A stretch of DNA of 64,000 nucleotides from Cylindrobasidium torrendii FP15055 ss-10 (lineage: Eukaryota; Basidiomycota; Agaricomycetes; Agaricales; Physalacriaceae), in contig KN880450.1 in the NCBI GenBank assembly GCA_000934385.1, forward strand, positions 62,001-126,000, written 5' to 3'. This document shows positions 23,529 through 35,441 of this stretch, in pieces (the stretch's first letter is position 1; every line of letters begins with the position of its first letter). Below the pieces are notes generated by a model. That model was not told the DNA's origin, did not search any database, and was given only the letters and a program-made list of their open reading frames with translations. The position numbers were made by a program, and so were the translations under genes.

Positions 23529-24684
23529 TTGAATGGGTTCCGGGGCAGATAAGGGAGGTGGAGCGCACAAAGCGCGGTTGTGATTGAGCGTGGACCTTTG
23601 TCGACGCTTCAAGTGTAAATAGAGGCAGAAAGGGAGTGTAGGGGGAAGATGCGATTGGTGTCTCCCGCAGTCGGAATGTAATCGTTTTCCGACGAAAAAA
23701 GTCGATATTCCAAGGAACCTGGATGGAAAAAATGAGAAGGAAGCCATTTCTGCAGAATTGGATGGCATACCGGCGACTTGTAGTTTTTCGCTTGGGGGGC
23801 AAAAGACAAGGTGATGTGTCACGATCTGTGTGACTCAACGTGACAGGCCACCCGGCTGTCTGCCGGTTTGTGCATGGCCGCTTAGTCAGACAATTAACCA
23901 ACGCCTGGTGAATAGGCGAATAATTAGCGTCAACAAGAGTAAGCAACATTTTCGCCCACTTCCAGTGCTATCCGAAGTCGATATCCAGTGCAGTGAAGGG
24001 CCGGAATTCATAATCAACATGGGTTGAGCTCGAGGTCAGACAGCCATTAACAAGCCCGGCCATTATCTTTCATTTGCACCTCATGGATTTGTAGGGATTT
24101 CACTAAGACAGCTGTGCGGCAAGCTTGAGTATCTGCAGTTTAGCTCACTGAAGCCTCAGCCTCAGCAACGGAACCCTACGAGAAATCAAACCTGCTCGTG
24201 CACACCGCCTTGTGTCTTGGTGCGAGAGTGCGGATCTGAAACTGCTTGAATGCCTCGCGATGAAGATGCTGCCTACTGGCTGATACGTCCCGACTTGTGA
24301 TATCTCACAATAGCGGTCTGTAGCGGTGTCGAGGCGGTGTCGCAGTTCTATTATCACCAGGTTTGAGTGTAGAATGGAACGCGCGAACAATAGGTTGCTG
24401 CCAGTAGGGGGGATGGTCATTTCGTTCTGCGTGATTGTACTCCGTGGACGGTCAGATGCACGATAGTCCACCAGAGTCCACCCATCGATAGTGTGACAGG
24501 ATGGTTTTTATTGTCTATGCACGTGTTGGTAACAGCGGCCTGCGGCGCAACTTGTTTCCCGTATTTAGCCCTCGTTCGATCAAATCTTGATGCGTTGTTT
24601 AGATCGGCATCTAGAACCAGCTGTAATCTTACCTTCACGACCTCACGACCGCACCTCTGCCTCGCTGTCCGGCGACTTGGAACG
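23529..24684. promoter_or_regulatory. Divergent BYR4/BEM1 upstream region
   Basis: 1,156 bp between the divergent start codons of BYR4 (minus) and BEM1 (plus). It must contain both promoters. No gene is supported inside it, although small open frames occur. Confidence 0.5.
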
Positions 24685-26753
24685 ATGAAATCTTTACGTA
24701 AATCTCTCAACAACAAAGATGCTGTTCGGAGTCACATATCGGCACCTTCCCCCCTGCCCTCTGTCTCTAAACCGGCAACATCGATTCAGCCGCCAAAGAA
24801 GGTCATTCGCGCGCTCGCCACAAGCCAGACAACAGTTGCCCAGGGCTTGAGCTTCAATAAGGGTGACTTCTTCTACGTAACAAAGGACGTCGACTCTTGG
24901 TACGAAGCCCACAATCCAGCAACTGGAGCACGCGGGCTAGTCCCGAAGGACCTGTTCGAAGAGTTTGGCAAGGGTGGTAATACGTATGTCGTTAGAAGTA
25001 TCCATTACTCTCAACTCACTTGCCATCGTCTCGCAGTAGCAACAGGAACACAATCTCCTCCAATTCCATGCAACCACAGTCACCGTTCAATACCCACACT
25101 GCTACATCCGCCCCCGCGCACCGCCAAACCATGGTCAAAGCTCCCAAGACGTTCTATGCTATTGTACAGCATGATTTCGAGGCAGAGAGAGCCGATGAAC
25201 TCGATGCAAAGCGCGGAGATGCGATAACCGTCGTTGCACAGTCCAACCGAGAGTGGTTTGTTGCGAAACCCATTGGCCGGCTAGGTCGTCCAGGGCTCAT
25301 TCCCGTATCCTTCGTGGAAATACATGATCCCGCCTCTGGCCAGCCCATCAGCGACCTGGACGGCCTCATGGATCGTGGGGACCTTCCAAGGGTTGAAGAC
25401 TGGAAGAAGGCCATGTTCAACTACAAGCAGAATTCTATCGCCCTCGGCGTCCTCGAAGCACCTTCGTCGAACGGTCGACAGTCCGCCTCGAACAGCCCTC
25501 ATATGCCGGCCTCTGCACCAGCTCATATTCAAGCTCAACGCCCGCAACAGTCCCAACCTCCGCCACAGGACACGAGCCCCGAATGCCTCCCCGACGGCAT
25601 ACTGCTCTCTGCCGACGTGGTATCCTTCCACTTCGAAATGGACGAATACTGGTTCAGAATCGACGCTATCTTTCAGCCATACCCTCCCATCGGACAACAG
25701 GACCTACCTGCTGCGAAACATCTTATCCTCTTCCGAGTGTACAACGATTTCTATGACTTCCAAGTCTCGCTCCTCAACTCATTCCCCCGCGAAGCAGGCC
25801 GTGAAGAGCCACACCCAAGATTGCTGCCTTACATGCCTGGACCAGCACAATCGGTGGACGACGCACTGACTGCAACCCGTCGAGGAGAACTGGACGAGTA
25901 CCTCCATGGACTCTGCGGACTGAGTCGAGCGGGATGCAAGCACATTCTCGAGGCTCAAGTTATTCGTGAATTCCTTGCAATCAAACCTGGGGACGTAGAG
26001 ACTGCTATTGAACCTCGAACGCAGGAGATCGAAGAATTGATGCAAGCCGACAATCATCACGAGGAGATTGATGAGTATGGGAGCGAGATTCGTGATACAC
26101 TTGGACGCATGCGAGTGGAGAGCGACGGCTCGGACTACGAGGATGAGGGTTATGCGCCATCACCTCAACGCCAGAAGTCGTACGACCGCCATCCATACGC
26201 CTTGGCTGCTCCTGCGCCGCCCGTCCCTGGGAATTTGGCAAATGGGAGACGTCCTTCGGAAGATAACACTCTTCGACTGCAAGCCATTGCGCAGAATCAC
26301 AACCGAACGATGTCGCAGACGTCCATTAACCAACAGCGGACCTCATCACCCTACCCAAACAACTCACGATCTGGGTCACCAGTAATGGAGCAGCGCAGCC
26401 AATCGCCGCGAACACACCACGCATCTGCTTCGACATCTTCTCTCAATCCTGACACACGGTCTCGTTCGCATTCGACCAGCACGACGGCGCCGACGATATC
26501 TTCTGCGAATCCGTCGACGGCGTTCTTGAAGATTAAGATAAAGGATGGAATGACGGGAGACCTTGTTGCGATTCGCGTTCACCCGAAGGTGACTCTCAAC
26601 GACCTGCTAGACAAGGTGCAGACACGACTGGGCGGAGAAGTGCAGGGGTTGCGATACCAGGACAATGCGGGTGGATGGGTGTCGCTCGAGAATGACTACG
26701 ATCTGAAGGAGTGGATCGAAAGTACGGATAAGCACTTTTTGTTTGCAGAGTAG
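24685..26753 (+). CDS. BEM1: Bem1/Scd2 polarity scaffold
   Basis: A 671-aa scaffold that binds the Cdc42 exchange factor Cdc24, a PAK kinase and lipids to build the polarity site. One intron (24984-25036). Domains in order: SH3 at about residues 39-94 (VIRALATSQ... SWYEAHN... GLVPKDLF), SH3 at about 138-196 (FYAIVQHDFEAERADELDAK... EWFVAKP... GLIPVSFVEI), a PX domain starting near LLSADVVSFHFEMDEYWFR, a Ser/Pro/Gln-rich linker, and a C-terminal PB1 domain (AFLKIKIKDGMTGDLVAIRV ... YDLKEWIEST). The PB1 end is the Cdc24-binding module. Domain order matches the family exactly. Confidence 0.96.
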
Positions 26754-27506
26754 TGCTCTGCATTTTGTCTGGGTTACATAAGGGTGGAAGTTACTGTAGA
26801 TGATGCCATTTTCTTAAGGCGACGGTCAAAGGCGTGTAGGGCGGCAGGGTGCGACGGCGATGCATAGTGATCTTTATTTTCCCTTCTTTTTTCTTTCTTG
26901 TCTACTTATGCCGTACTACTTCTTCTATTGTGTTTGTACGAAATGTACTCGATGAATCGTTTTCTTGGTCAAGTCTCGGGCTACGCGTCCAGTTTAGTTG
27001 AGCGAGTCAACATTTCTCAGAGTGCTACATACGTAGACTGATCCCGCGAACTTGAACTTCGGCCTTGGATCATGACAAGGGGAATAACTTCGCTTCGTGA
27101 GATGCGAGGCGAGCACTGCTACAAGTCAGCTGCTACGCGGCTGTAGGGTCGGTGTAGGCTGCTGGCCTGGCTCAGCACCGCTTCTGGAAGAAGTTCACAG
27201 CCTCAAATCCATGCGGTCGGAGTGCTGTCGAAGCAGCTTATCCCTCTCCCTACAGGAACAGCTGGCAATTCAGCGCCCCAGCCTGCGAACCACTATGTTT
27301 GACCAACCAGATTGAACGCCCCAACCACGGCATCCGGACCGATGCGCCTACAAATTATCGCACCTGATCGTGAATGCCTTGCAAGAACTGCCTCCTGCCT
27401 CGACTGACACCTACTCATCGCGGCTGTCAATCCGGGAGGCTAATCTGCTTCTGACCTGAGAACAATCCCATAAAGACATATCCTTATCCAACCCTCAATC
27501 ATCGAC
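26754..27506. other. Intergenic between BEM1 and the Argonaute gene
   Basis: 3' flank of BEM1 and the Argonaute promoter region. No supported gene. Confidence 0.5.
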
Positions 27507-30500
27507 ATGCCTCCACGCGGAGATCGTGGGAGAGGTGCAGGCGGCCCGGCGCGTGGCGGCGGCGGCGACCGCGGAAGAGGCGGCGGTCCCGACCGTGGCA
27601 GAGGCGGCGCACCGCGCGGTGGTGCTGGTGGAGGACCTCCTCGCGGTGGTGCTGGCGGAGGCGGAGGCCGCGGTGCACCAGTATCCTTTGTTGGTCGTGG
27701 ACGTGGCGGAGGGCCCAGTGCTGGTACAGGCGCCGGTCGGGGAGCAGCCCTTCCCCCACTTCGTGAATACAACCTACCTACTGCTCGATGTCTCTGTCTG
27801 ACGTGTTCTTTCAGCCTCTGGCGTGCAGGCCATTGGAGTTCCTCGTACTGAGCATGGGAGTCAAGGCCGTGTTATGCCTGTTCTGGTAAATGCAATGTGG
27901 CTCAATCTCCCCGACACCACCATTTATCACTATGACGGTGAGCATAGTCTCTGAATTGCCGTCGATCTTTGCTCATGCATCTAACCCACTACTTCAGTCG
28001 GTAAGCACCCAGAACTCACGCGCAAATCCATCACTTATCAAGAGCTCAGCTTTCGAAGGGGACAAATCCTTCCGACCCAAATTCAATCGCGAGATCATTG
28101 AAGCCCTACGGGCCAACAATACGAATATATTCTCCCAACCCCCCATTTACGATGGAAGGGCAAATCTGTACATGGTTGCCAATCTGCCTCTCACCGGAAA
28201 AGACAAGAGCACCAAACAACCTCAGCAAGTGGTGCGTACCCATAATTCTGTCATTAAGCTTTCGTTCATCTCCCTTGAGTTTGATGTCCCCATCTCAAAA
28301 CCTGCCCCACCCGGGGGTGCCGCCCGCCCTCCTAAGATTCACCGGGTTAAACTGACACTGGTTCGCGTTAACGACGCTGAGTGCGCATTACCGTTGGGAT
28401 GCAGAGCCCGGATGACGTTAAAACTGCCTACAGGAGTTTGCTTCGTTATCTCAACCGCTCAATGTCGTGGAACGAGAACGTCGCCACCGTCATCGCTGTA
28501 AGTATCGTCGAATATCATCCTCCCCGATGCTGATTTTTCAGTCGCTCAATGTCGCAATCAACTCCCTGGCTGCACAAACACACCCATCCCGCGGGCGCTC
28601 CGTGTATCCACTGGGCGGCGAATCTAGGTTGATTGGCCAAGGACTTGAAGTGGTTCGCGGGTTCTTCCAGTCCATCCGTCCGACGCCTGGACGCCTCATG
28701 GTCAACGTCGACGTCTCTATCGGCGTCATGTATCGCAAGGGACCCCTCATCGGTACTTGTCTCGATTTCCTTGGGTTGCAGCAGAATTCGGATGTCATGA
28801 GAAGCCCACTGGTTCCCAACCAAAGGAATGTCCGCGAACGCAACAGTTTGTCGAAATTCCTCTCCGGCGTGCAAGTGCGCGCTCGGTCGGCCAATGGAGG
28901 GTTCCAAACAGTGTCTATCTACAAACTGACCGATCGGGGAGCGAACCAGCTCACCTTCAACGATAACAATAACCAACCCGTGACTGTAGCGGATTACTTC
29001 AGGCGCAACAATGCTCCTCTGAAGTTCCCAACAATGATCTGCATCCAGGTAGGCATTTTCTGCCCATCAAACTATGTTGGCTCAAGGTGTTTTAGACCAA
29101 GAAAGGCATGCAGATTCCGCTCGAACGCTGCGATGTTGAGCCGGGACAGCTCTGCAGGATGCAACTTACACCAGACGCTCAATCTCAGGTCGTGTCTTTC
29201 TCGACACAACGACCAGAGGACCGGTTGAACACGATCAAGAGGGCATCCCAAGTAGGCCCATTTGCTTACATGACTGTCCGCAGTATGCTCACGTTCTATA
29301 GGTGTACAATTACACCCAATCCCACTACGTGCAATCGCTGGGTCTCAATGTAGACACAGCGAGCTTCCCCATCACGACTCAGGCTCGTGTGCTTGACCCA
29401 CCCAGGATGGTGTATTCTGGAAAGCAGGCCCAAGTTGTGTGTTACATCCCGTTCGGTGACTTGTGCGCATACTGACTATTTGAAGCAACCCCGTGGGGGT
29501 ACTTGGAACATGTACGTGCCTACTATCGGGCCACTGTCCATTGTTTAACCATGAATTAGGATTGACAAGATGTTCATTCAAGCTCAACCTATCTTCGGCT
29601 GGATGCTAGTCATTCTGGAGACTCGTTTCTGGAACGATAACAACACGGCCATGATGTGGAAGGACTTTGTCAAAGGCGCGAAGGCAGTTGGTGTGTCGCG
29701 TTCACAGTGAATTTTGCTCTGGCTAAACCTTGGTTTTAGGCATCAGGTTCAATGTAGAAGAGCCACTGGTGGCGACGATCAATCCTCATTCTGTTGCATT
29801 GGCAAACCTAGGACAGGTTTGTGTTCGTTCTTTTCAATAGCATTCACTGACCAGACCTGTAGGCTATTGCGACTAGGGCTATGGATTTCAGGAAGAAGCA
29901 TAACGCTATGCCTTCCCTTGTGGTTTGCATCCTGCCGGAGAACAACAACATTGACATCTATCGTGCTATCAAGAAGTGAGCCTCCATTTCCGTTTAGATT
30001 ATCGGACGCTAATGCTCGTACTAGTTGGGGCGATATCAAGGTCTACTTTTTGTGCTTCTGGCCCGTGCTGGCACTCACGTAGCCTTCAGATGGGAGTTAT
30101 TACCCAATGTCTCAAGCAGAAGAAAGCATCTGGCGCCAAGCCACAGTATTGGGCTAACGTCATGCTGAAGTAGGTCTCTTCTCATGGAAATATGTTATCT
30201 TTCACTTACGCCCATCTCTCAGGGTTAATGCAAAGTTGGGTGGCATCAACGCGGTACCCGATGCCTTGTCGGCTATTGCAGACACCGCCAATCCAACCAT
30301 ATTCATGGGTATGCATCCTGTTACTCTCCGAGACGTCTTCTTATACCTACCTCAGGCGCCGATGTAATGCATCCTGGCCCTGGAAGTGACAAACCTTCGT
30401 ACGCTGCTGTTGTCGGCAGTTTGGACACGGCTGGGGCGCGCTACATGTCGCAAACCAACCTTCAGCCAGGCCGTATTGAGATGATTCAGGATCTTGAGGC

Positions 30501-31394
30501 CATGGCAACTGTCATTCTGGAGAATGCTCGCGAATATCGGTTGAAGGCGGAGCCCAACAAATCGAATACTCCATGGCGTCGTCTGGTTTTCTTCCGAGGT
30601 TAGAGTCCACTCTTTGACACTCCATCCCAAGTCTGACGTGTGTTTCCAGATGGTGTATCGGAGGGAGAATTTGCCCAAGTTCTTGAACAAGGTGCGCTTG
30701 GGTGTTAATATTGATCGCACGACGGTCTGGCTTATACGTCTATAGAGCTACCCATGCTCCAAGCCGCCGCGAGGAATGCGAAGTTGGATGTCAAAATCAC
30801 GTTCGTCATTGTTGGAAAGAGGCACCATCTGCGGTGAGTTTGAATGGGGTCGCAAGCTCCGTTGTGACTTATTTTCGCGCGTCCAGCTTTTTTCCGACCA
30901 CCAACAACGATGCGGACAGGAGTGGCAACCTCCCGCCGGGCACGGTCATTGACCGCGATATCATCAGCCCGCTTGAGTTTGATTACTATCTGCAAAGCCA
31001 TGCCGGCCTCCTTGGAACAAGTCGCCCATCGCACTACATTGTTGTTCACGACGAAAACAGGTTCAGTGCGGACGCCATCCAAGCCATCTCGTATAAGCTA
31101 TGCTACGTCTATGCTCGTGCAACGCGTTCTGTGTCCATCCCCGCGCCAGTATACTATGCGCACATTGTCTGCAGTCGCGCAGAGACACACTACGGTCCGG
31201 ATGACGCTAGCCAGTATGCCCCCTCCGTTGCCGGCACATCGACGACGGACAAGAGCGCTGCTCGGCGCCAGGCTTTCGATTCGCATGCGCAGAGGTACCA
31301 GCGTGTCAACAAGAATCAAGCCACGAAGATGTACTTTATGGTAAGTCTACCTCCCTGCGTCTTCTGTGACTTTGTCTGACGCATTGAGCAGTAG
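27507..31394 (+). CDS. AGO: Argonaute (RNA-silencing slicer)
   Basis: About 966 aa, 20 introns. Argonaute binds small RNAs and cleaves or represses matching transcripts. The first ~85 residues are RG/RGG-rich. Then come the N domain ([20 protein letters not shown]), DUF1785/L1 ([10 protein letters not shown]), PAZ, L2 ([15 protein letters not shown]), MID ([18 protein letters not shown]) and PIWI. The catalytic tetrad looks intact: Asp in [10 protein letters not shown], Glu in [12 protein letters not shown], Asp in [11 protein letters not shown] and His in [10 protein letters not shown], so slicer activity is predicted. The protein ends MYFM, with the TAG alone after the last intron. Introns 27938-27997 and 28001-28049 leave a 3-nt exon. 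The intron near 28367-28404 (38 nt, or 44 nt from 28361) is the least certain. Confidence 0.95.
27998..28000 (+). other. AGO: Probable 3-nt microexon (TCG) of the Argonaute gene
   Basis: Upstream intron 27938-27997 (60 nt) starts GTGAGC, has CTAAC near its end and closes with TTCAG. Downstream intron 28001-28049 (49 nt) starts GTAAGC and ends CTCAG. The three bases between complete the Val of the conserved YHYDV motif. Skipping would leave a 112-nt intron and change Val-Ala to a single Ala without breaking the frame. Confidence 0.7.
31341..31394 (+). other. AGO: Last Argonaute intron followed by an isolated stop codon
   Basis: The intron 31341-31391 (GTAAGT ... GAGCAG) starts directly after the codons for MYFM. 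The first triplet after it is TAG. Without splicing the frame would read about 12 extra residues before another stop. Confidence 0.75.
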
Positions 31395-31744
31395 TGAAGA
31401 AATGTGGATATACACAACCTATGCAGGACGAGAGGTGGGGGATCTGAGAACCTTTGGATTGCGTGCATACTATTTTGTAATTTTACCTTTGCCATACAAT
31501 GATGAACCATTTGAACTATCGAAGCCATAGCGGGTTTCTGGGGGGTCTCAAGTCCAAGCTGGTTCACCAGAGCAGCTTGCATTTCATAGTAACATATCAG
31601 ACTTGAACGGAATTGTGACTTCCCTTGTGCCCGTGATATTTTCAGTTCCCGCAAAGTGCGAGGTATCTCCAGACAGTTTATGTTCATTCAATCCACATCA
31701 CCGCCAAATGCTAGATCAAGAGAGCAATAGTAAATTCAGAGTAA
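31395..31744. other. Convergent 3' flanks of AGO and NDUFA12
   Basis: 350 bp with no supported gene; contains the 3' UTRs of both neighbours. Confidence 0.5.
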
Positions 31745-32372
31745 TTACTGACGCGGGATGGACTTGGGCTGCCAGCTATACATCTTTGGTGCAGCAGTAT
31801 TATACGACTTATAAGCCCCGCGCGTTCCAGTGAGCGTCTCGGTCCATTCCTGGCATTATGTGAGCGAGCCGTGCAATTGAGCTTTCGGGTGGTACGCACG
31901 ACTTTCCACGGAGGGGTCGAGGCCTGCATGACTTTGTCATTGTCGGGAGAGTCTTTGCGGATGTGTTGCAACCAAGAGTGCCATTCCGGTGGGACTTGAG
32001 ATGCGTGGTATTCATGCTTGTGAGAGCGTCAACATCCGGACGGTCAATGGAATGTAGGCTACGGGCACACCTGTGCAAGATCTACCCAGCGCTGACGGCC
32101 TGGGTGCGGCGGTCAGTATAAATCCATTATGCATGCCCGTAGTATCCACACACCAGGGACTTCCTCCTCTGAGTTCCTGTTCTCGAAGTAACGGTTTCCG
32201 AATCTGCACGACCGTTAGCCTACGGGAGGCACTCGATTTTGTGTTTTGCGCCGTACTGGTCGATGCCAATGTATGTACCGGACTTGGCGTCGCCGATGTA
32301 TTGCATTTGGCGCCACCACTCCTTGAGGCCGACGCGGCGGGCGCTACGAATTGTGCGCCAGAGAGAGACCAT
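31745..32372 (-). CDS. NDUFA12: Complex I accessory subunit NDUFA12 (B17.2)
   Basis: A 138-aa mitochondrial NADH:ubiquinone oxidoreductase subunit of the peripheral arm. Introns are 32204-32256, 32100-32153, 32017-32070 and 31850-31899. The family signature is complete: SLWRTIRSARRVGLKEWWRQ, YIGDAKSGTYIGIDQFGNRY, the PGRQRWVDLAQ motif, SQVPPEWHSWLQHIRKD, PPWK and the C-terminal LTGTRGAYKSYNT ... WQPK. The start at 32372 gives a family-typical N-terminus. An in-frame upstream ATG at 32438 would add 22 Ser-rich residues and reach within a few bases of the neighbouring gene's start codon. Confidence 0.96.
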
Positions 32373-32443
32373 TGATGATGATGACGGTTTAGAGTAAGAG
32401 GGATCGGCAACTCCCGCAGTGATGTTCGACTTGGACATTGACA
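32373..32443. promoter_or_regulatory. 71-bp divergent promoter, NDUFA12/MYST
   Basis: Only 71 bp separate the start codons of NDUFA12 (minus) and the MYST acetyltransferase (plus). Transcripts of the two genes must start within or beyond each other's 5' region, so overlapping 5' ends are likely. No individual factor site is claimed. Confidence 0.6.
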
Positions 32444-34218
32444 ATGGCCGCCTTGCAAACCATTGACGATGAGTACACGCCTGAGGACGTCTTCATTTAT
32501 ACAAAGAAAGGCGCGACGCAAAGTCCACGTATGCTAGCTATCGCTGGTCACTTGAAAACGCTCTGATTTACGCGACCCAGAACATGTAACTATCATCAAC
32601 GTTGACCGGGAGAACAACGAATTCGTCGTCCAGACCTTTGACAGGAAGATAACGCGATACGCCTCCCCAGATGAACTCGTACGCATCGACAATCCCGCCG
32701 CGCTCACGATGCTACGCAAGCCAAAAGAAGAGGAAGCAGCGGACGAAATTGACCATATTCCGGAAGAAGAGGAAGAAACATCTGTTATTACGTCCACTAC
32801 GCATATGAAGGTTGAGCGCATTGTATATGGCCAATATCTTCTAAAGACATGGTATGTGTTTTGCCAGTGGCTTGACTTTTCCTGAGCTTGTTAGGTACTA
32901 CTCTCCATACCCAATACCAGCGCGCGAAGGCAAAGACCTCGAACCGGATGACCCAGGCAGAGTGATTGTCAAGACCGAGGATGGCCTCAACCGCATCGAA
33001 GAGCCGTTTATTCTGTGGATATGCCACCAGTGCTTCAAGTACATGTCACTTGAAGCATTCCAGGATCACATCGTACGTTGTCCTTTGCATTTTGGCACGG
33101 CCCTTCACAGTCCTGCAGAAAATATGCCCGCATACAAAGCCGCCAGGCAGGAAGGTCTATCAAAATGGTGGAGTATCTATGTACGAGGTCGACGGCTTTC
33201 AAAACAAGGTTGGCATGCATGCATTCGAGTGGTAAAGTAGAATGTCTGACCCCTTCCCAGGTGTACTGCCAGTGTTTGTGTCTGCTCTGCAAGTGCTTCA
33301 TTGACATCAAGACTCTCTACTTTGACTGCGAGTCTTGTATGCATGCACTTGTCCTCTGCGCGCGTCTGTTAACCTTCGCCAGTCCTATTTTATGTTATGA
33401 CCCTGGTAGATGAAGAAACTGGAGAGGAGCAGGTTATAGGTTACTTCTCAAAGGTCAGGCGTCTTGATGGTTTCCTTTCTTTTGATTCTTATGTTCGTGC
33501 AGGAGCGCTTCTCCTTCAATTCACACAATCTAGCATGTATCATCGTACTTCCGCCATGGCAAAAGAGAGGCTTCGGGATGCTCATGATAGAATTCAGTTC
33601 GCACCCTCGTCGTCCTTCTGCACAACATCTTCTTATCTAGATTCAGGCTATTACCTGTCTCGCAAACAAGGAATGATTGGCGGCCCCGAAGGGCCACTTT
33701 CTGACCTTGGCCTTATTGGCTACTACTCATACTGGGTCAGTAGTATCATCCGCTTCTTGCGACAGCAAATTTCCGTCCCACTTCCCAAGGACAACCTCGA
33801 AACTTCGCATCCATTTAGTTACCTCAAGAAGCCCAGACACCCAGTGGTGCCATATCCCGCCAACCCGGACGACGCCAGTTCGAGCTCTGCCAACGAAGAC
33901 GAAGAGGATGAAAGCGACCATGAACTTCCTGCCCCGGTAATCAAGAGAAGATACTACCACAGCATGATGCCTAATGGCGAGGTGCGCGTCGGGGTGACGG
34001 CCCGCTTCACCATGAAAGATATCGTTCAAGCCACTGGCATCCGCCCACGAGAGGTGGCATTCGTTCTTCACCAATTGGGGCTTAGTCGCATGGAGGCGCA
34101 GATGCAGGCAGATGCCGACGACGTAGTCATCATTTTGAGCCGGGAGGCCATCGAGTCTGTTGCAGCAGCATGTAGAATGAAGGAGCCCAGGTTCAGCGAG
34201 AAGCACCTTATACCGTAA
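32444..34218 (+). CDS. MYST-family histone acetyltransferase
   Basis: 478 aa, seven introns (32529-32580, 32852-32894, 33073-33118, 33209-33260, 33337-33382, 33454-33502, 33597-33646). It acetylates histone lysines using acetyl-CoA. The N-terminal ~65 residues may be a degenerate chromo/Tudor-like segment. The C2HC zinc finger is present (CHQCFKYMSLEAFQDHIKIC with a following His), then NKVYCQCLCLLCKCFIDIKT, YFDCE, VIGYFSKERFSFNSHNLACI with the catalytic Cys, the acetyl-CoA loop PPWQKRGFGMLMIEFSY, and the catalytic Glu in GGPEGPLSDLGL. An acidic insert (NEDEEDESDHE) sits before the C-terminal part. Closest in feel to the Sas2-like group, but Esa1 or Sas3 relationship cannot be settled by eye. 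Confidence 0.93.
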
Positions 34219-35441
34219 CTCGCGCAACGCCTGGCTCTTTCCTGTACGTTTTCAGTCATTGTATTCTTTTTGTTCAGCTATGCTTCATATGTTACTTTCT
34301 TGATGCTGTCCAGAGGTCTACGGGAAGCTTGGACTTGCTTCATACAGCAATCTCTCATTCCTGCAGCGTCTCGTGTGATGAGAACGGGCGCTCAGACGGG
34401 CTACCGTGTTTGGGAACTGGGGTGGGATATCGCGGGCAAACTCCGGAAGGCTTCGTTGCACGAGCTACGATGTCAACGGCGCCTGCATCGGGACCCCGTA
34501 TGGACGTCGGGCTCAGTAGATGTCGAGGAACTTCAAGCTTCTTGCTCCTCTGCAGCGACCACTGCGGATTTTGACATGGCGCTCGACCAACCACAAACGG
34601 AGTGAGGGGAGCAGGGGAATTGTCCTTGTGCTACCAGCCGACCCGTGGTCACTCGGAAGCCCATCAGTCCCTTCTGAATTTGAATTCCCCGGATTCGAGG
34701 AACTTGGCTGAGGAGACAGAATCCGACCAAGTTCTCATCCTGAGTAGTTGAGTCCCCAAGGAAAGCATATTTGCTGCGCAATAATGTGGGGGCGCGCTGG
34801 TAAAATATTGTGCAACTGGCCCTCTAGTGGTAGCGCCGTCGGGATTCTGTGCAGGCACACACACTCTAAACCTGCGCTAAAACTGAGAAACGCAATATTC
34901 GACACGTGCTTCCGTTTGTGATTTGACCTCCAGTTTGCCGCGAATTATTATGTGAGTGATGCCTTCTGTGTTATTACTGCACCTCAAGGAGAAGGCTCGG
35001 AGGTACAAATGGGGGAAGATGCAGTTACGGGAAAAGTTCAAGCTTGAGTTGGGAGATGGCAGCTAACTTGTACTTTCGTCGCAACTGCTTGATTCTTCGA
35101 AGAGCCGAAGGGGAAGGAGAACATGTGACGAGGCGAGAACCGCCAGATGCTTGCCTGAAACGGTAGGTGATCGATTTACCCCAGGATTTACGTCACGCGC
35201 TACTTGTTGTAACTCATTTCACTAGCCAACCGGGCCTCGCGGAAATAATTCGAAGAATCCATATAAGAGGTGAGTTCCTCCCTCCAGCTGGCTTCTTCCT
35301 TTTTCTTTTCTCTACTATCCTCTCTTTTTCTTTTCCCGTTCGTCCGACGGATCGCTGCACTGGTCGACGAGACATTTCGACGCTCCTGATCTCACTTGCG
35401 AGGGGCTAGCTTATAAGCCAGAACGCCAAATTTCTCCAACG
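34219..35441. other. Intergenic stretch, no gene recognised
   Basis: 1.2 kb between two plus-strand genes. The last ~150 bp are pyrimidine-rich (TTTTCTTTTC runs), as in fungal core promoters. Confidence 0.5.

Noticed and set aside
26376..26582. Arg-rich minus-strand frame
   Set aside because: Antisense to the Ser/Thr-rich linker of BEM1, which automatically yields Arg-rich codons.
32012..32521. Minus-strand open frame of 169 codons
   Set aside because: Runs through the introns of NDUFA12; the real product is recovered by splicing in another frame.
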